This document shows positions 53,911 through 61,697 of a stretch of 64,000 nucleotides of DNA, one piece after another. The position numbers and the translations under genes were made by a program. The stretch is from Janthinobacterium sp. SUN073 (GTDB taxonomy: Bacteria; Pseudomonadota; Gammaproteobacteria; Burkholderiales; Burkholderiaceae_D). The stretch lies in NCBI RefSeq assembly GCF_030397665.1, contig NZ_JAPUBT010000004.1, positions 186,001 through 250,000 on the forward strand, given 5' to 3'. The notes under the pieces were generated by a model, which searched no databases, was not told the origin of the DNA, and worked only from the letters and a program-made list of their open reading frames with translations. The stretch's first letter is position 1; each line of letters opens with the position of its first letter.

Positions 53911-54897
53911 ATGCAAGCCCTCGTCCTGACTACCTTTACCGCCCCCATGACCATCGAGCACCTGCCCGTGCCACAGCCCGGCCCCGGGCAAGTCCTCGTG
54001 CGCATCGCCGCCAGCGGCGTCAATCCGCTCGACACGAAAATCGCCGCCGGGGCCGCCCCGCACGCCCGGCCCCGCCTGCCCGCCATCCTCGGCATCGACG
54101 TGGCCGGTACGGTGGCGGCCGTGGGCGATGGCGTGACGACTTTTCACATCGGCGCAACAGTGTATGGCATGGCGGGCGGCATAGCCGGCATCCAGGGCTC
54201 GCTGGCCGAATACGGCGTCTTCGACGCCGGCCTGCTGGCGCCCGTGCCGCCAGGACTGAGCCTGCGCGAGGCGGCCGCCCTGCCCCTCGTCTTCATCACG
54301 GCCTGGGAAGGGCTGGTGGACCGTGCCCACGTGCAGGCGGGCGACAGAGTGCTCGTGCATGGCGGCGCGGGCGGCGTGGGCCACATGGCAGTGCAGCTCG
54401 CCATCGCCCTTGGCGCCAGGGTGTATGCCACGGGTAGCGCCGCCAGCCGCGCTGTCATCGAGGCGCTGGGCGCGCGCTTCATCGATTACCGCACCAGCAC
54501 GGTGGACGACTACGTAGCCGAACATACGGGCGGCGCCGGCTTCGACATCGTCTACGACACGGTGGGCGGCGCCACCCTGGACGCCAGCTTCCAGGCGGCA
54601 AGAATCTATGGTGGCCACGTCGTCAGCTGCCTGGGCTGGGGCACGTTCGCCCTGAGCCCGCTGACGGCGCGCGCGGCCAGCTATTCGGGCGTGTTTACCC
54701 TGCTGCCGCTGTTGAGCGGCGAGGGCCATGCGCGCCATGGCGCGATCTTGCGCGAAGCCAACAAGTTAATAGACGCGGGCAAGCTGCAGGTACGGCTCGA
54801 CCCACGCCGTTTTACCTTGCTCACGGCGCACGAGGCGCATGTGGCACAGATGGACGGCAGCGCGCGCGGCAAGCTGGTGGTGGAGGTGCAGGACTGA
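53911..54897 (+). CDS. Zinc-independent quinone oxidoreductase-like MDR enzyme
   Basis: The 328-residue medium-chain dehydrogenase/reductase has a GroES-like start (PGPGQVLVRIAASGVNPLDTKIAAG), the NADPH-binding motif VLVHGGAGGVGHMAVQLAIALGA near 148 and no zinc-ligand cysteines. It probably reduces quinones or enones with NADPH. The start ATG at 53911 follows GGAGAACCCC. A LysR gene is divergently encoded next to it, the usual arrangement for a stress- or xenobiotic-induced oxidoreductase. The natural substrate is not known. Confidence 0.87.
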   Translation: MQALVLTTFTAPMTIEHLPVPQPGPGQVLVRIAASGVNPLDTKIAAGAAPHARPRLPAILGIDVAGTVAAVGDGVTTFHIGATVYGMAGGIAGIQGSLAEYGVFDAGLLAPVPPGLSLREAAALPLVFITAWEGLVDRAHVQAGDRVLVHGGAGGVGHMAVQLAIALGARVYATGSAASRAVIEALGARFIDYRTSTVDDYVAEHTGGAGFDIVYDTVGGATLDASFQAARIYGGHVVSCLGWGTFALSPLTARAASYSGVFTLLPLLSGEGHARHGAILREANKLIDAGKLQVRLDPRRFTLLTAHEAHVAQMDGSARGKLVVEVQD

Positions 54898-54970
54898 ACG
54901 CGGGCTTGTTTCCCGCGTAATGAAGCGTTAATATGCAAGAATATACTTGTATATCAAGATGAGGCCGGGA

Positions 54971-55294
54971 ATGCGTGAAAAACTGGAAAAACTGCTGGCG
55001 CAGGGACGCGACAGCGCCCTGCTGCGCTTTGGCCTGGGAGATGCCTGCCTGAAAGAACATGACGCCGAGCAAGCCGCCCTGCATCTGGCGCAGGCGACGC
55101 AACAGCAAACGGGCTATTCCGCCGCCTGGAAACTGCTGGGCAAGGCCTTGCACCAGCTGGGACGGCTGGAGGAAGCCCAGGCCGCCTGGACGACGGGCGT
55201 CACAGTAGCCCAGCAGCAAGGCGACTTGCAAGCCGTCAAGGAAATGACGGTGTTCCTGAAACGCCTGCAAAAACAGCAGCAGGCGGCCGAGTAA
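54971..55294 (+). CDS. Small TPR-repeat protein
   Basis: About 107 residues from the ATG at 54971, which has GAGG six bases upstream; earlier in-frame starts (54947, 54959) lack one. The protein has TPR-like helices: SALLRFGLGDACLKEHDAEQAALHLAQATQ and AWKLLGKALHQLGRLEEAQAAWTTGVTVAQQQGDL. It has no signal peptide and is probably a cytoplasmic protein-binding adaptor. The stop is six bases from the convergent metallo-beta-lactamase stop. No partner is evident from the neighbours. Confidence 0.8.
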   Translation: MREKLEKLLAQGRDSALLRFGLGDACLKEHDAEQAALHLAQATQQQTGYSAAWKLLGKALHQLGRLEEAQAAWTTGVTVAQQQGDLQAVKEMTVFLKRLQKQQQAAE

Positions 55295-55300
55295 AACCGT

Positions 55301-56236
55301 TTAATGCGCGTGCGCCGCGCCCCGCTCTTTCGCCAGGCGCTTGGCCAGCAAGCCGCCCGCTTCCGCCGCATAGGCGCGGCAGGCGTTGGCGTCGATCAAG
55401 GGATTGTCCGTGCCGCTGCGCTTGGCCGCCTTGCCCAGCACGTCCGTCGTGCCCGGATGCACGGGGATGATGATGTCGCATGGCAAGGCGGCCACCTTGG
55501 CAATGCTCGCTTCGAACGAGGCCGAAACGTCAGGTGAGCCACCCTTGCCCGCGCCTTTGCCCGTATAGCGGAAATCACCGCTGGCATACGGGTTCAGGCT
55601 GTCCGCATACACCACATCCAGGCAGCGCTGGCCTTCGCACGAGGTCCAGGTCCACGTCGTGCCGCCGGGCGTGTGGCCCGGCGTCATGTGGGCCGTCAGC
55701 ACCAATGGGCCCACCTTGACGGTATCGCCCTCGCCCACCACCTTGACCTTGGCCACTTTCGCGACATGCACGACGGGATCGGCCTGGTACTGCGGATCAT
55801 CCTTGCCATTCGTGCCGCTTTGCAGCCCCAGCGCGCCTGAGGCGCTGGCCACCACCGTGGCGCCGCTGGCCCGTTGCAGCGCGGCGATGCCGCCCGCATG
55901 GTCCCAGTGCGCATGCGAATTGAGAATATATTTCACATCCTCGATGCGAAAGCCCAGCGCCTTGATGTTTTCCACGATCAGGGGTGCCGATTGCGGCAGC
56001 GCGCCGTCGAGCAGGATATGGCCCTGCGGACTCGTCACCAGCACGGCGGACAGGCCGGCTGTGCCCACATACCAGCTATTGCCATGGATATTGAATGGTT
56101 TGACGGGCGCATTCCATTCCTTGCAACTGTCGCAATCGACAGGTGGATTCTGTATCGGTGCGGGCGTCTTCGCCTGCACCGTGCCTGCCGCCATGGTCGC
56201 AACCGTAGCCAGCATCAACTTCGCCAATAGTGTCAT
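55301..56236 (-). CDS. blaTHIN-B: Subclass B3 metallo-beta-lactamase (THIN-B-like)
   Basis: The 311-residue protein has a signal peptide (LLAKLMLATVATMAAGTVQA) and the full B3 zinc set: H108, H110, D112 and H113 in SHAHWDH, H188 in GHTPGGT and H260 in VHPGTTD. This enzyme hydrolyses penicillins, cephalosporins and carbapenems in the periplasm using two zinc ions. The ATG at 56236 has GGAG six bases upstream; the ATG at 56242 has none. J. lividum carries the B3 enzyme THIN-B, and the length fits; the allele cannot be confirmed here. It is the last gene of a blaI-blaR1-like operon. Confidence 0.9.
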   Translation of the reverse strand: MTLLAKLMLATVATMAAGTVQAKTPAPIQNPPVDCDSCKEWNAPVKPFNIHGNSWYVGTAGLSAVLVTSPQGHILLDGALPQSAPLIVENIKALGFRIEDVKYILNSHAHWDHAGGIAALQRASGATVVASASGALGLQSGTNGKDDPQYQADPVVHVAKVAKVKVVGEGDTVKVGPLVLTAHMTPGHTPGGTTWTWTSCEGQRCLDVVYADSLNPYASGDFRYTGKGAGKGGSPDVSASFEASIAKVAALPCDIIIPVHPGTTDVLGKAAKRSGTDNPLIDANACRAYAAEAGGLLAKRLAKERGAAHAH

Positions 56237-56252
56237 CTTCATCTCCAGAGTG

Positions 56253-56284
56253 TAAAAAGAAGGGCGCCCACACTGGCGCGCCCT
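56253..56284 (-). terminator. Hairpin with T-run between blaR1-like gene and beta-lactamase gene
   Basis: On the minus strand AGGGCGC and GCGCCCT form a 7-base stem with a 10-base loop, followed by TCTTTTTAC. It lies in the 58-base gap after the BlaR1-like gene. It looks like a terminator or attenuator that could limit beta-lactamase expression relative to the regulator genes; a promoter has little room between it and the gene start. Confidence 0.55.
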
Positions 56285-56294
56285 GGGGGGGGTA

Positions 56295-58058
56295 TCAATG
56301 CATGTGGCCAGTCCTGTCGGCCAGGGTGTCGCGGATGTGGCCGGCGTCGAGCGAGCGCCGCTGCGCGCCGTCGGCGTCCAGCAGCACCACGGTGACGTGC
56401 TTGCCGCCGCTGCGCATGCGCATGGTCAGGCAGCTGCCGGCCTCATTGCTGCTGCCCGTCTTGGACAGCAAAATGTCCCAGCCCTTGCCGCCCACCAGCG
56501 GGTTGGTATTGTGCAGGGTGCGCGTCTGGCCATTCACGGCCACGCTGGCTTGCGGGTGGCTGGTGATGCGCGCGATGTCCGGGTAGCGCGCGGCCGCCGC
56601 CACGATCTTCGCCACCTCGCTGGCCGTGGAGGTATTTGCCGGCGAACTGCCGACGGGGTCCGTCAGGGTGGTGCGCATCAAGCCCAGGCTGCGGATCTTC
56701 GCCTGCAATGCCTGCTGAAACGCCGCGTTGCCACCGGGATAGGTGCGCGCCAGCGCGGCGGCGGCGCGGTTTTCGGACGGCAGCAGCGCCAGTTGCAACA
56801 GTGCGCCGCGCGACACGGCCACGCCATCGGCCAGCAGGCTGTGGCGCTGCAAGGACGAGCCGCCATCGGCGCGCACGATGCGCAGCTGTTCGTCGGGGTC
56901 GAGGGCCGCATCGAGCACCACCATGGCCGTCATCAGCTTGGTGATCGAGGCGATGGGCACGACGGCGTCCGCATCTTTCGCCATCAGCACCTGGCCCGTG
57001 CTGTCGTCAAATACCAGCATGTGTTTCGCGCTGACGGGCAAGTCCAGCATCGCGACGGCGGCCTCGGCCAGGGTCGCCCCGCTGACGGCGGGCTTGCCCT
57101 GCACCTGCAACAGCAGGGTGGCGCAGGCCAGCAGCAACGCGGGCACGGCCAGTTTCCAGCCGGCCGTATCTAGCCTGGGCGCCATCAGGCGTTCGATGCG
57201 CGTCAGCAGCGCCCCGCCCCGGGCCGACATCAGCAAACCGGAATGCTGCGGCACAGCCGTGTGCAGGGACAGGGCATGCAGGGCTGTGGCCAATTGCTGC
57301 GGGTCTTGCAGCGCTTGCACAGCCAGCGCGTCGGCCACCTGTTCCCGTTCGGCCCGCATGCGCGCCGACAGCCACCAGACGACGGGGTGAAAAAACAGCA
57401 GCGCCTCGGCCACACTTTGCAACAGATTGACCAGGTAATCCCAGCGCCGCACGTGCGCCAGTTCATGCGCCAGCAGTGCTTCGAGCAAGGCGACGGGCAT
57501 GCCGCTCAGCAAGGCGGCCGGCAGCAGGATGACGGGGCGCCAGAAGCCCACGGTCACGGGGCTGACCAGCCCGGCATGCAGCTTCAGCGGCACTTGCCGA
57601 CTGCGGTGCAAGCCCATGCGCAGCGCCAGCGCATCGAGGCGCGCCTGCCAGATGGCCGGGGCCGTGACTGCCTGACGGCGCAGCCTGCCGACCCAGGCCA
57701 GGCCCAGGCAGAGGCGCAAGCTCATCAGGCCAACACCGGCGCTCCAGGCCAGCACCAGGGCCGGCATCCACGCTTGCAGCGCGGCGCGCCAAGCGGGCGG
57801 CGCAGCCATCGGCAGCTGGGCCAGTGAAGTGCCGGACAACAGAGACAGCAGATGGACGGTGGGAATGCATAGGCACAGCAGCAGCGCCAGCGCGCAGACG
57901 GCATAGCGCCAGCGCGCGCTGGCGTGGCGCAGCAGCCAGAGCAGTACGGCGGAGATGGCGCCGACGATCACGCCCTGCCAGATGAAATACAGCAAGACCC
58001 AGCCCAGCGCCGGGACAAAGTTGCCCAACTCTATGCCCAAGCGCATATCCACGTTCAT
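56295..58058 (-). CDS. BlaR1-like M56 peptidase fused to an S11 D-Ala-D-Ala peptidase domain
   Basis: The 587-residue protein has an N-terminal BlaR1-type M56 zinc peptidase with membrane helices (about 16-42, 52-74, 98-120, 300-318) and the active-site motif HELAH at 198-202. After the last helix comes an S11 penicillin-binding domain: SITK at 371-374, SEN at 428-430 and KTG at 533-535. In classical BlaR1 and MecR1 the sensor is a class D beta-lactamase-like domain with STTK. Here the sensor is a PBP7/DacB-like peptidase. Binding of a beta-lactam would be expected to activate the inner peptidase to cut BlaI. It overlaps the BlaI gene by four bases. Confidence 0.85.
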   Translation of the reverse strand: MNVDMRLGIELGNFVPALGWVLLYFIWQGVIVGAISAVLLWLLRHASARWRYAVCALALLLCLCIPTVHLLSLLSGTSLAQLPMAAPPAWRAALQAWMPALVLAWSAGVGLMSLRLCLGLAWVGRLRRQAVTAPAIWQARLDALALRMGLHRSRQVPLKLHAGLVSPVTVGFWRPVILLPAALLSGMPVALLEALLAHELAHVRRWDYLVNLLQSVAEALLFFHPVVWWLSARMRAEREQVADALAVQALQDPQQLATALHALSLHTAVPQHSGLLMSARGGALLTRIERLMAPRLDTAGWKLAVPALLLACATLLLQVQGKPAVSGATLAEAAVAMLDLPVSAKHMLVFDDSTGQVLMAKDADAVVPIASITKLMTAMVVLDAALDPDEQLRIVRADGGSSLQRHSLLADGVAVSRGALLQLALLPSENRAAAALARTYPGGNAAFQQALQAKIRSLGLMRTTLTDPVGSSPANTSTASEVAKIVAAAARYPDIARITSHPQASVAVNGQTRTLHNTNPLVGGKGWDILLSKTGSSNEAGSCLTMRMRSGGKHVTVVLLDADGAQRRSLDAGHIRDTLADRTGHMH

Positions 58059-58447
58059 GGCACCTTGCCATCCTTGCTGCGCAAGATCTTTTCAATTTCC
58101 AGGCGCTCCGCATCGCTCACGTGCTCGCGCAGCGCCGTCAGCACCAGCGCCTTGCCGGAACCGGAAAACACCTTGCCGATCAGATCCTTGAGCAAGCTGG
58201 TCTGTAACTTTTCCTGCGCGTCGACGGCCGCATACAGCTGCGGCCGCTGACTTTCATCGCGGCTCAGCAGACCCTTGCCATGCATCAGCTGCAACTGGCG
58301 CAGCACGGTGGCGTAGCTGGCATCGGCACGCTCTTCGACCAGGGCGTCGTACACGGCGCGCGCGTCGGACGGACCGCGCCGCCACAGGATGCGCAGCAAG
58401 TCCAGTTCGGCGGCCGTGGGATGGGGAGTGGAGGTATTTTTTAACAT
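58055..58447 (-). CDS. blaI: BlaI/MecI-family repressor
   Basis: The 130-residue protein is a winged-helix repressor of the BlaI/MecI/CopY family: AAELDLLRILWRRGPSDARAVYDAL, ASYATVLRQLQLMHGKGLLSRDE, then a C-terminal dimer region. It represses the bla operon until the BlaR1-like protease cuts it. The gene overlaps the BlaR1-like gene by four bases. Its promoter has three CTAGA-type repeats (58452-58497) that are the probable operators. Confidence 0.9.
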   Translation of the reverse strand: MLKNTSTPHPTAAELDLLRILWRRGPSDARAVYDALVEERADASYATVLRQLQLMHGKGLLSRDESQRPQLYAAVDAQEKLQTSLLKDLIGKVFSGSGKALVLTALREHVSDAERLEIEKILRSKDGKVP

Positions 58448-58451
58448 GCCG

Positions 58452-58497
58452 CTAGAATACCTGCTCTAGAACTTCATGTCTAGAACTTTTTTTCTAG
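58452..58497. promoter_or_regulatory. Candidate BlaI operators upstream of the bla operon
   Basis: TCTAGAACTT occurs twice as a direct repeat at 58465 and 58479, 14 bases apart, flanked by CTAGAA (58452) and TCTAG (58493). The repeats lie within 50 bases of the BlaI start, a good place for autoregulation. BlaI proteins bind tandem dyads, so three or four half-sites would be reasonable. The link to this BlaI is inferred. Confidence 0.5.
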
Positions 58498-58510
58498 CGA
58501 ATGAAAAGAC

Positions 58511-58638
58511 TAAGAGTGCCCAACAGAACCGTAGCGAGCGGCAGTGAGTTGTGGCTGAGAAGCGCAGCTGTGCGAATGCACAGTGAGCATCGGAGGCCGC
58601 AAATCGCGACGCGCAGTAGGTTATGTTAGGCGCTCTAA
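58511..58638. mobile_element. MITE-like inverted-repeat element, second copy class
   Basis: The ends (TAAGAGTGCCCAACAGAACC at 58511; its reverse complement with four changes at 58619-58638) form 20-base imperfect inverted repeats. The centre folds as CTGTGC-GAAT-GCACAG. The element shares AACAGAACCG, CAGTGAGCA and GGTTATG with the element at 51798. Its right end includes the TAG stop of the neighbouring gene. There is no coding content. Confidence 0.6.
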
Positions 58639-60155
58639 AATTCGCGCAAGCGGTCGAACAAGTCCAGCAAGGCAGCCTCATCGACGAGTACCGCCCCCTG
58701 CCCGTCCAGTTGCTGCCGCAGCTGGGCCAGCAGCTCGGCCAGCACCGTATAGATTTCCTCGCGCTCGACCGTCTCGATGATGCTCGTCCGCCGCTCGATC
58801 TTGTTGAATTCCTGGACATAGACGGTGACCATCGCCTCCAGCGCGGCGGCGGCCGCCGTCGCCTCCATGGCGGCATCGATGCTGCGCGTCACGGCCAGCA
58901 TGTTCTTGTAGGCCTGCGCCGCCTTTTTCGCATACGCGGGGGAAATATGCTCGCGGCCATCCCAGTCGCGGAACGGGTTGAGCAGATTTTCCGCCAGCCA
59001 TTCCGGCTTGCGCGCCTTGGTCACCGATAAGTCCAGTCCCAGCGCCGCCGCTTTCTTGTAGCCGGCCTTGATGGCCTTGGCGGCGTCGGCGGGCAAGCTG
59101 GTCAGCCACAGGGCCGACAGCTTCGGCAATTGCGTGGCCGATGGAAACTCCTCCGCCGTGTAAGCAAACAGGTCACAGGCGGTGAACATCCGCAGCTGAG
59201 CCAATTGCGCAAGGCTGGCCATCTGCGACGCCAGTCCCGGCTTGCCCCAGATGCGCAAGGCCGTCAGGTGAGGAAAGCGCTGCGCCACTTGCGCCAGATC
59301 GACTTCTTTCATGCTGACCAGCGACAGGCCGCCCAGCTGGTCGAGACCGCGGAATGACGGCAGCGTCTGCTTGCACTGCAGTGTCAGATGGCGGCCATCG
59401 GCGCCATCCTTGATGCGCAGCGCCGGCGATGGCGCGCTGCGCAGCGAGAGAAGACCCAGGCCTTCGTTCAAGACCAGGCTGCTGACGCCATCGGGCTGCA
59501 GGATCAGGCGTTCCAGGCCGCTGCCGCTGAAATCGAGCGCATGCACCGTCGATGATTGCCAGTCCAGCTCATTAATGAAGGGATTGCCCTGGATAAACTC
59601 CATCAAGGCTGGCGTGCCATTGCTGGTCTCGATGGACATCAGGCAAGGCAGCTGCTCCAGTTCGGACAGGTCACCCAGCGCCTGCAAGACGCTGTCATTG
59701 ATTTTCGTCGCGTCCTGGCGGAAGACGTGGCCGCCGAGCGTCACTTCACGCTCGCGCGATGCGGCCTTGAACTGCTGGCGCCGCAGCGGATCGATGCGCT
59801 CCCAGTTCCGCTGGCGCAGCACGCTGTCGCCCACGTTCCAGCCGCTGCGGTAGCTATTGACTTCCACGTCCACCAGCGGCGCGATATTGCCAACCAGGGT
59901 ATGGCCAGGCGGCACGTTCGCCGAGGCATAGCAGTGATCGTGGCGCTTGTTCCAGAAGAAATAATCGCACAGCAGCGGCCGCATGGCTTGCACGGCGGCC
60001 GCATCGGGCAAGGCGTCACCGGTCCAATCCAGCTCCAGCACGGCAGCTAACGGCCTGGACGATGAAGCATCCTTGATGCGGGTGACCTGACAAGCCACGT
60101 ACTGCTGCAACTCGGACGAAAACACACTGTAAACATCTCCAACATTCGGTAGCAC
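58635..60155 (-). CDS. Leucine-rich-repeat-like protein of unknown function
   Basis: About 506 residues from the GTG at 60155, which has AAGGAAG just upstream; a GTG at 60176 is less favoured. The N-terminal 110 residues are a separate small domain (GDVYSVFSSELQQYVACQVTRI) that resembles Imm26-like folds only weakly. Residues about 140-360 look like irregular leucine-rich repeats (LTALRIWGKPGLASQMASLAQLAQLRMF, then LPKLSALWLTSL). The C-terminal third is helical. No catalytic motif is seen. It reads in the same direction as the DUF3422 gene, 74 bases upstream. I do not know its role; its stop lies in the repeat at 58511. Confidence 0.6.
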   Translation of the reverse strand: MLPNVGDVYSVFSSELQQYVACQVTRIKDASSSRPLAAVLELDWTGDALPDAAAVQAMRPLLCDYFFWNKRHDHCYASANVPPGHTLVGNIAPLVDVEVNSYRSGWNVGDSVLRQRNWERIDPLRRQQFKAASREREVTLGGHVFRQDATKINDSVLQALGDLSELEQLPCLMSIETSNGTPALMEFIQGNPFINELDWQSSTVHALDFSGSGLERLILQPDGVSSLVLNEGLGLLSLRSAPSPALRIKDGADGRHLTLQCKQTLPSFRGLDQLGGLSLVSMKEVDLAQVAQRFPHLTALRIWGKPGLASQMASLAQLAQLRMFTACDLFAYTAEEFPSATQLPKLSALWLTSLPADAAKAIKAGYKKAAALGLDLSVTKARKPEWLAENLLNPFRDWDGREHISPAYAKKAAQAYKNMLAVTRSIDAAMEATAAAAALEAMVTVYVQEFNKIERRTSIIETVEREEIYTVLAELLAQLRQQLDGQGAVLVDEAALLDLFDRLREF

Positions 60156-60229
60156 ACTACTTCCTTTCCAGAACACCTGACGGTCGAATGTTGAAAGATA
60201 GCAAAAATGATAGCGCAGTGTCGTCCCGC

Positions 60230-61576
60230 TCAGTCCGTGTGCAGCTTGTGATGCATGCGGCGCAGTCCCAGCCAGACGGCCGCCGCCACGAAGGGCACCA
60301 GGGCGCCGACGAGGATTTCCGGATTCACGGGCAGGCCCAGCACCTTGGCCGCCTTGCCCGTGTAGCTGAACAGGCCTATCACATAGTACGAAATGGCGGC
60401 CACGGACAAGCCTTCCACCGCCTGCTGCAAGCGCAGCTGCTGCGCCGCGCGCGCGTTCATCGATTGCAGGATTTGCCGGTTCTGCAATTCCTGCACGATG
60501 CCCACGCGCGTGCGCAGCAAGTCATTCGTGTTGGCAATGCGCTGCGCCATCGCTTCCTGGCGGCTGGCCATCGCTGCGCAGGTATTCATGGCGGGCGTCA
60601 AGCGGCGGTCCATGAATTCCTCGACCGTGGGAATCCCCTCGATGCGCGCTTCGCGCAATTCCTCGATGCGCGCCTTGACCAGGCCCATGTAGGCTTTTGA
60701 GGCGGAAAAACGGTAGCTATTGTCGAGTGACAGCTTTTCAATGCGGGCTGCCAGGCGCGTGATGCGGTCAAGCAAGGCTTGCTCGGCAACGCCCTCGTCC
60801 GCCTTGGCCAGCCCCGGCGCGTCATCCGTATCGACCATGGCGGCGGCCAGGGTCGCCAATTCGTTTTCGATGGCCTTCAAGGATGGCGCCGCCTGCATGG
60901 CGTAGGGCAAGCCCAGCAAGGCCATCATGCGATAGGTTTCGATTTCCAGCACGCGCTGCACCAAACGGCCCGACTGCTGCGAGTGCATGCCCGCATCGCG
61001 GATGACGAAACGGCTGAACCCGTCGGACTGGATCGTAAAATCCGTCCACAATTCGCCGCCCTGCAACACTTTGCTGCCAGCCAGGGTATTACCCTCGAAC
61101 ACGCGCGACAAGCCCTGCATGAAGATCTCGGCCGGTTCCGTCGCCTGCTCCAGCACCACGTGGGCGGCCACCATCAGCTTGCCCTTCAAGCCCGCCAGCC
61201 ACTGCTGCGGTAACTGCTCCAGCGGCATGCGCTCGAACGCCTGTTCCAGGGGCAAGGCGGCACCCGGATGTTCGGCAAAGGTAAACGTGGCAAATTCCGT
61301 GTGGCATTCCCATTTCAGGCGGAAGCGGCCAAAGTCGTAATAAAAATACTTGGCTTCGGCGGCGGGCGGCGTGACGCCGAAATGCGTGCACAGGGCCGCC
61401 AGAGTGGCGTGCTGGGCCGCCATATTCGACGCACCGGGCGCCGCGCTGTCATCCTTGTAGACGGCCAGATGGGTGATCAGCTCGGGGGCATCGAGCTGCA
61501 AAAACGGCCGCGAGTGGATTTCCGCAGCCAGCGGCACGCGCAAGGCGTGGTTCAAACTGGAGTTAATCAAGTGCAT
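60230..61576 (-). CDS. DUF3422 membrane protein
   Basis: The 448-residue protein starts LINSSLNHALRVPLAAEIHSRPF, the conserved opening of DUF3422, and has a histidine-rich soluble region followed by two membrane helices at the C-terminus (SVAAISYYVIGLFSYTGKAA and ILVGALVPFVAAAVWLGLR). The long middle helices suggest a coiled-coil-like stalk. The function is unknown; the family is spread among proteobacteria. The ATG at 61576 fits the family length; the frame extends further without support. It is probably anchored in the inner membrane. Confidence 0.85.
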   Translation of the reverse strand: MHLINSSLNHALRVPLAAEIHSRPFLQLDAPELITHLAVYKDDSAAPGASNMAAQHATLAALCTHFGVTPPAAEAKYFYYDFGRFRLKWECHTEFATFTFAEHPGAALPLEQAFERMPLEQLPQQWLAGLKGKLMVAAHVVLEQATEPAEIFMQGLSRVFEGNTLAGSKVLQGGELWTDFTIQSDGFSRFVIRDAGMHSQQSGRLVQRVLEIETYRMMALLGLPYAMQAAPSLKAIENELATLAAAMVDTDDAPGLAKADEGVAEQALLDRITRLAARIEKLSLDNSYRFSASKAYMGLVKARIEELREARIEGIPTVEEFMDRRLTPAMNTCAAMASRQEAMAQRIANTNDLLRTRVGIVQELQNRQILQSMNARAAQQLRLQQAVEGLSVAAISYYVIGLFSYTGKAAKVLGLPVNPEILVGALVPFVAAAVWLGLRRMHHKLHTD

Positions 61577-61697
61577 GATAGCCAAAGGTAAAGTTGCAAA
61601 ACTGCTTAGACCCGCGCGCGTGCTGCTATGCCCGCGGCAGGGTCTGATTGTCACAGTGTAACAAAGCAGAAAGCATGCCACTCCTTTCCAAGGCCTG

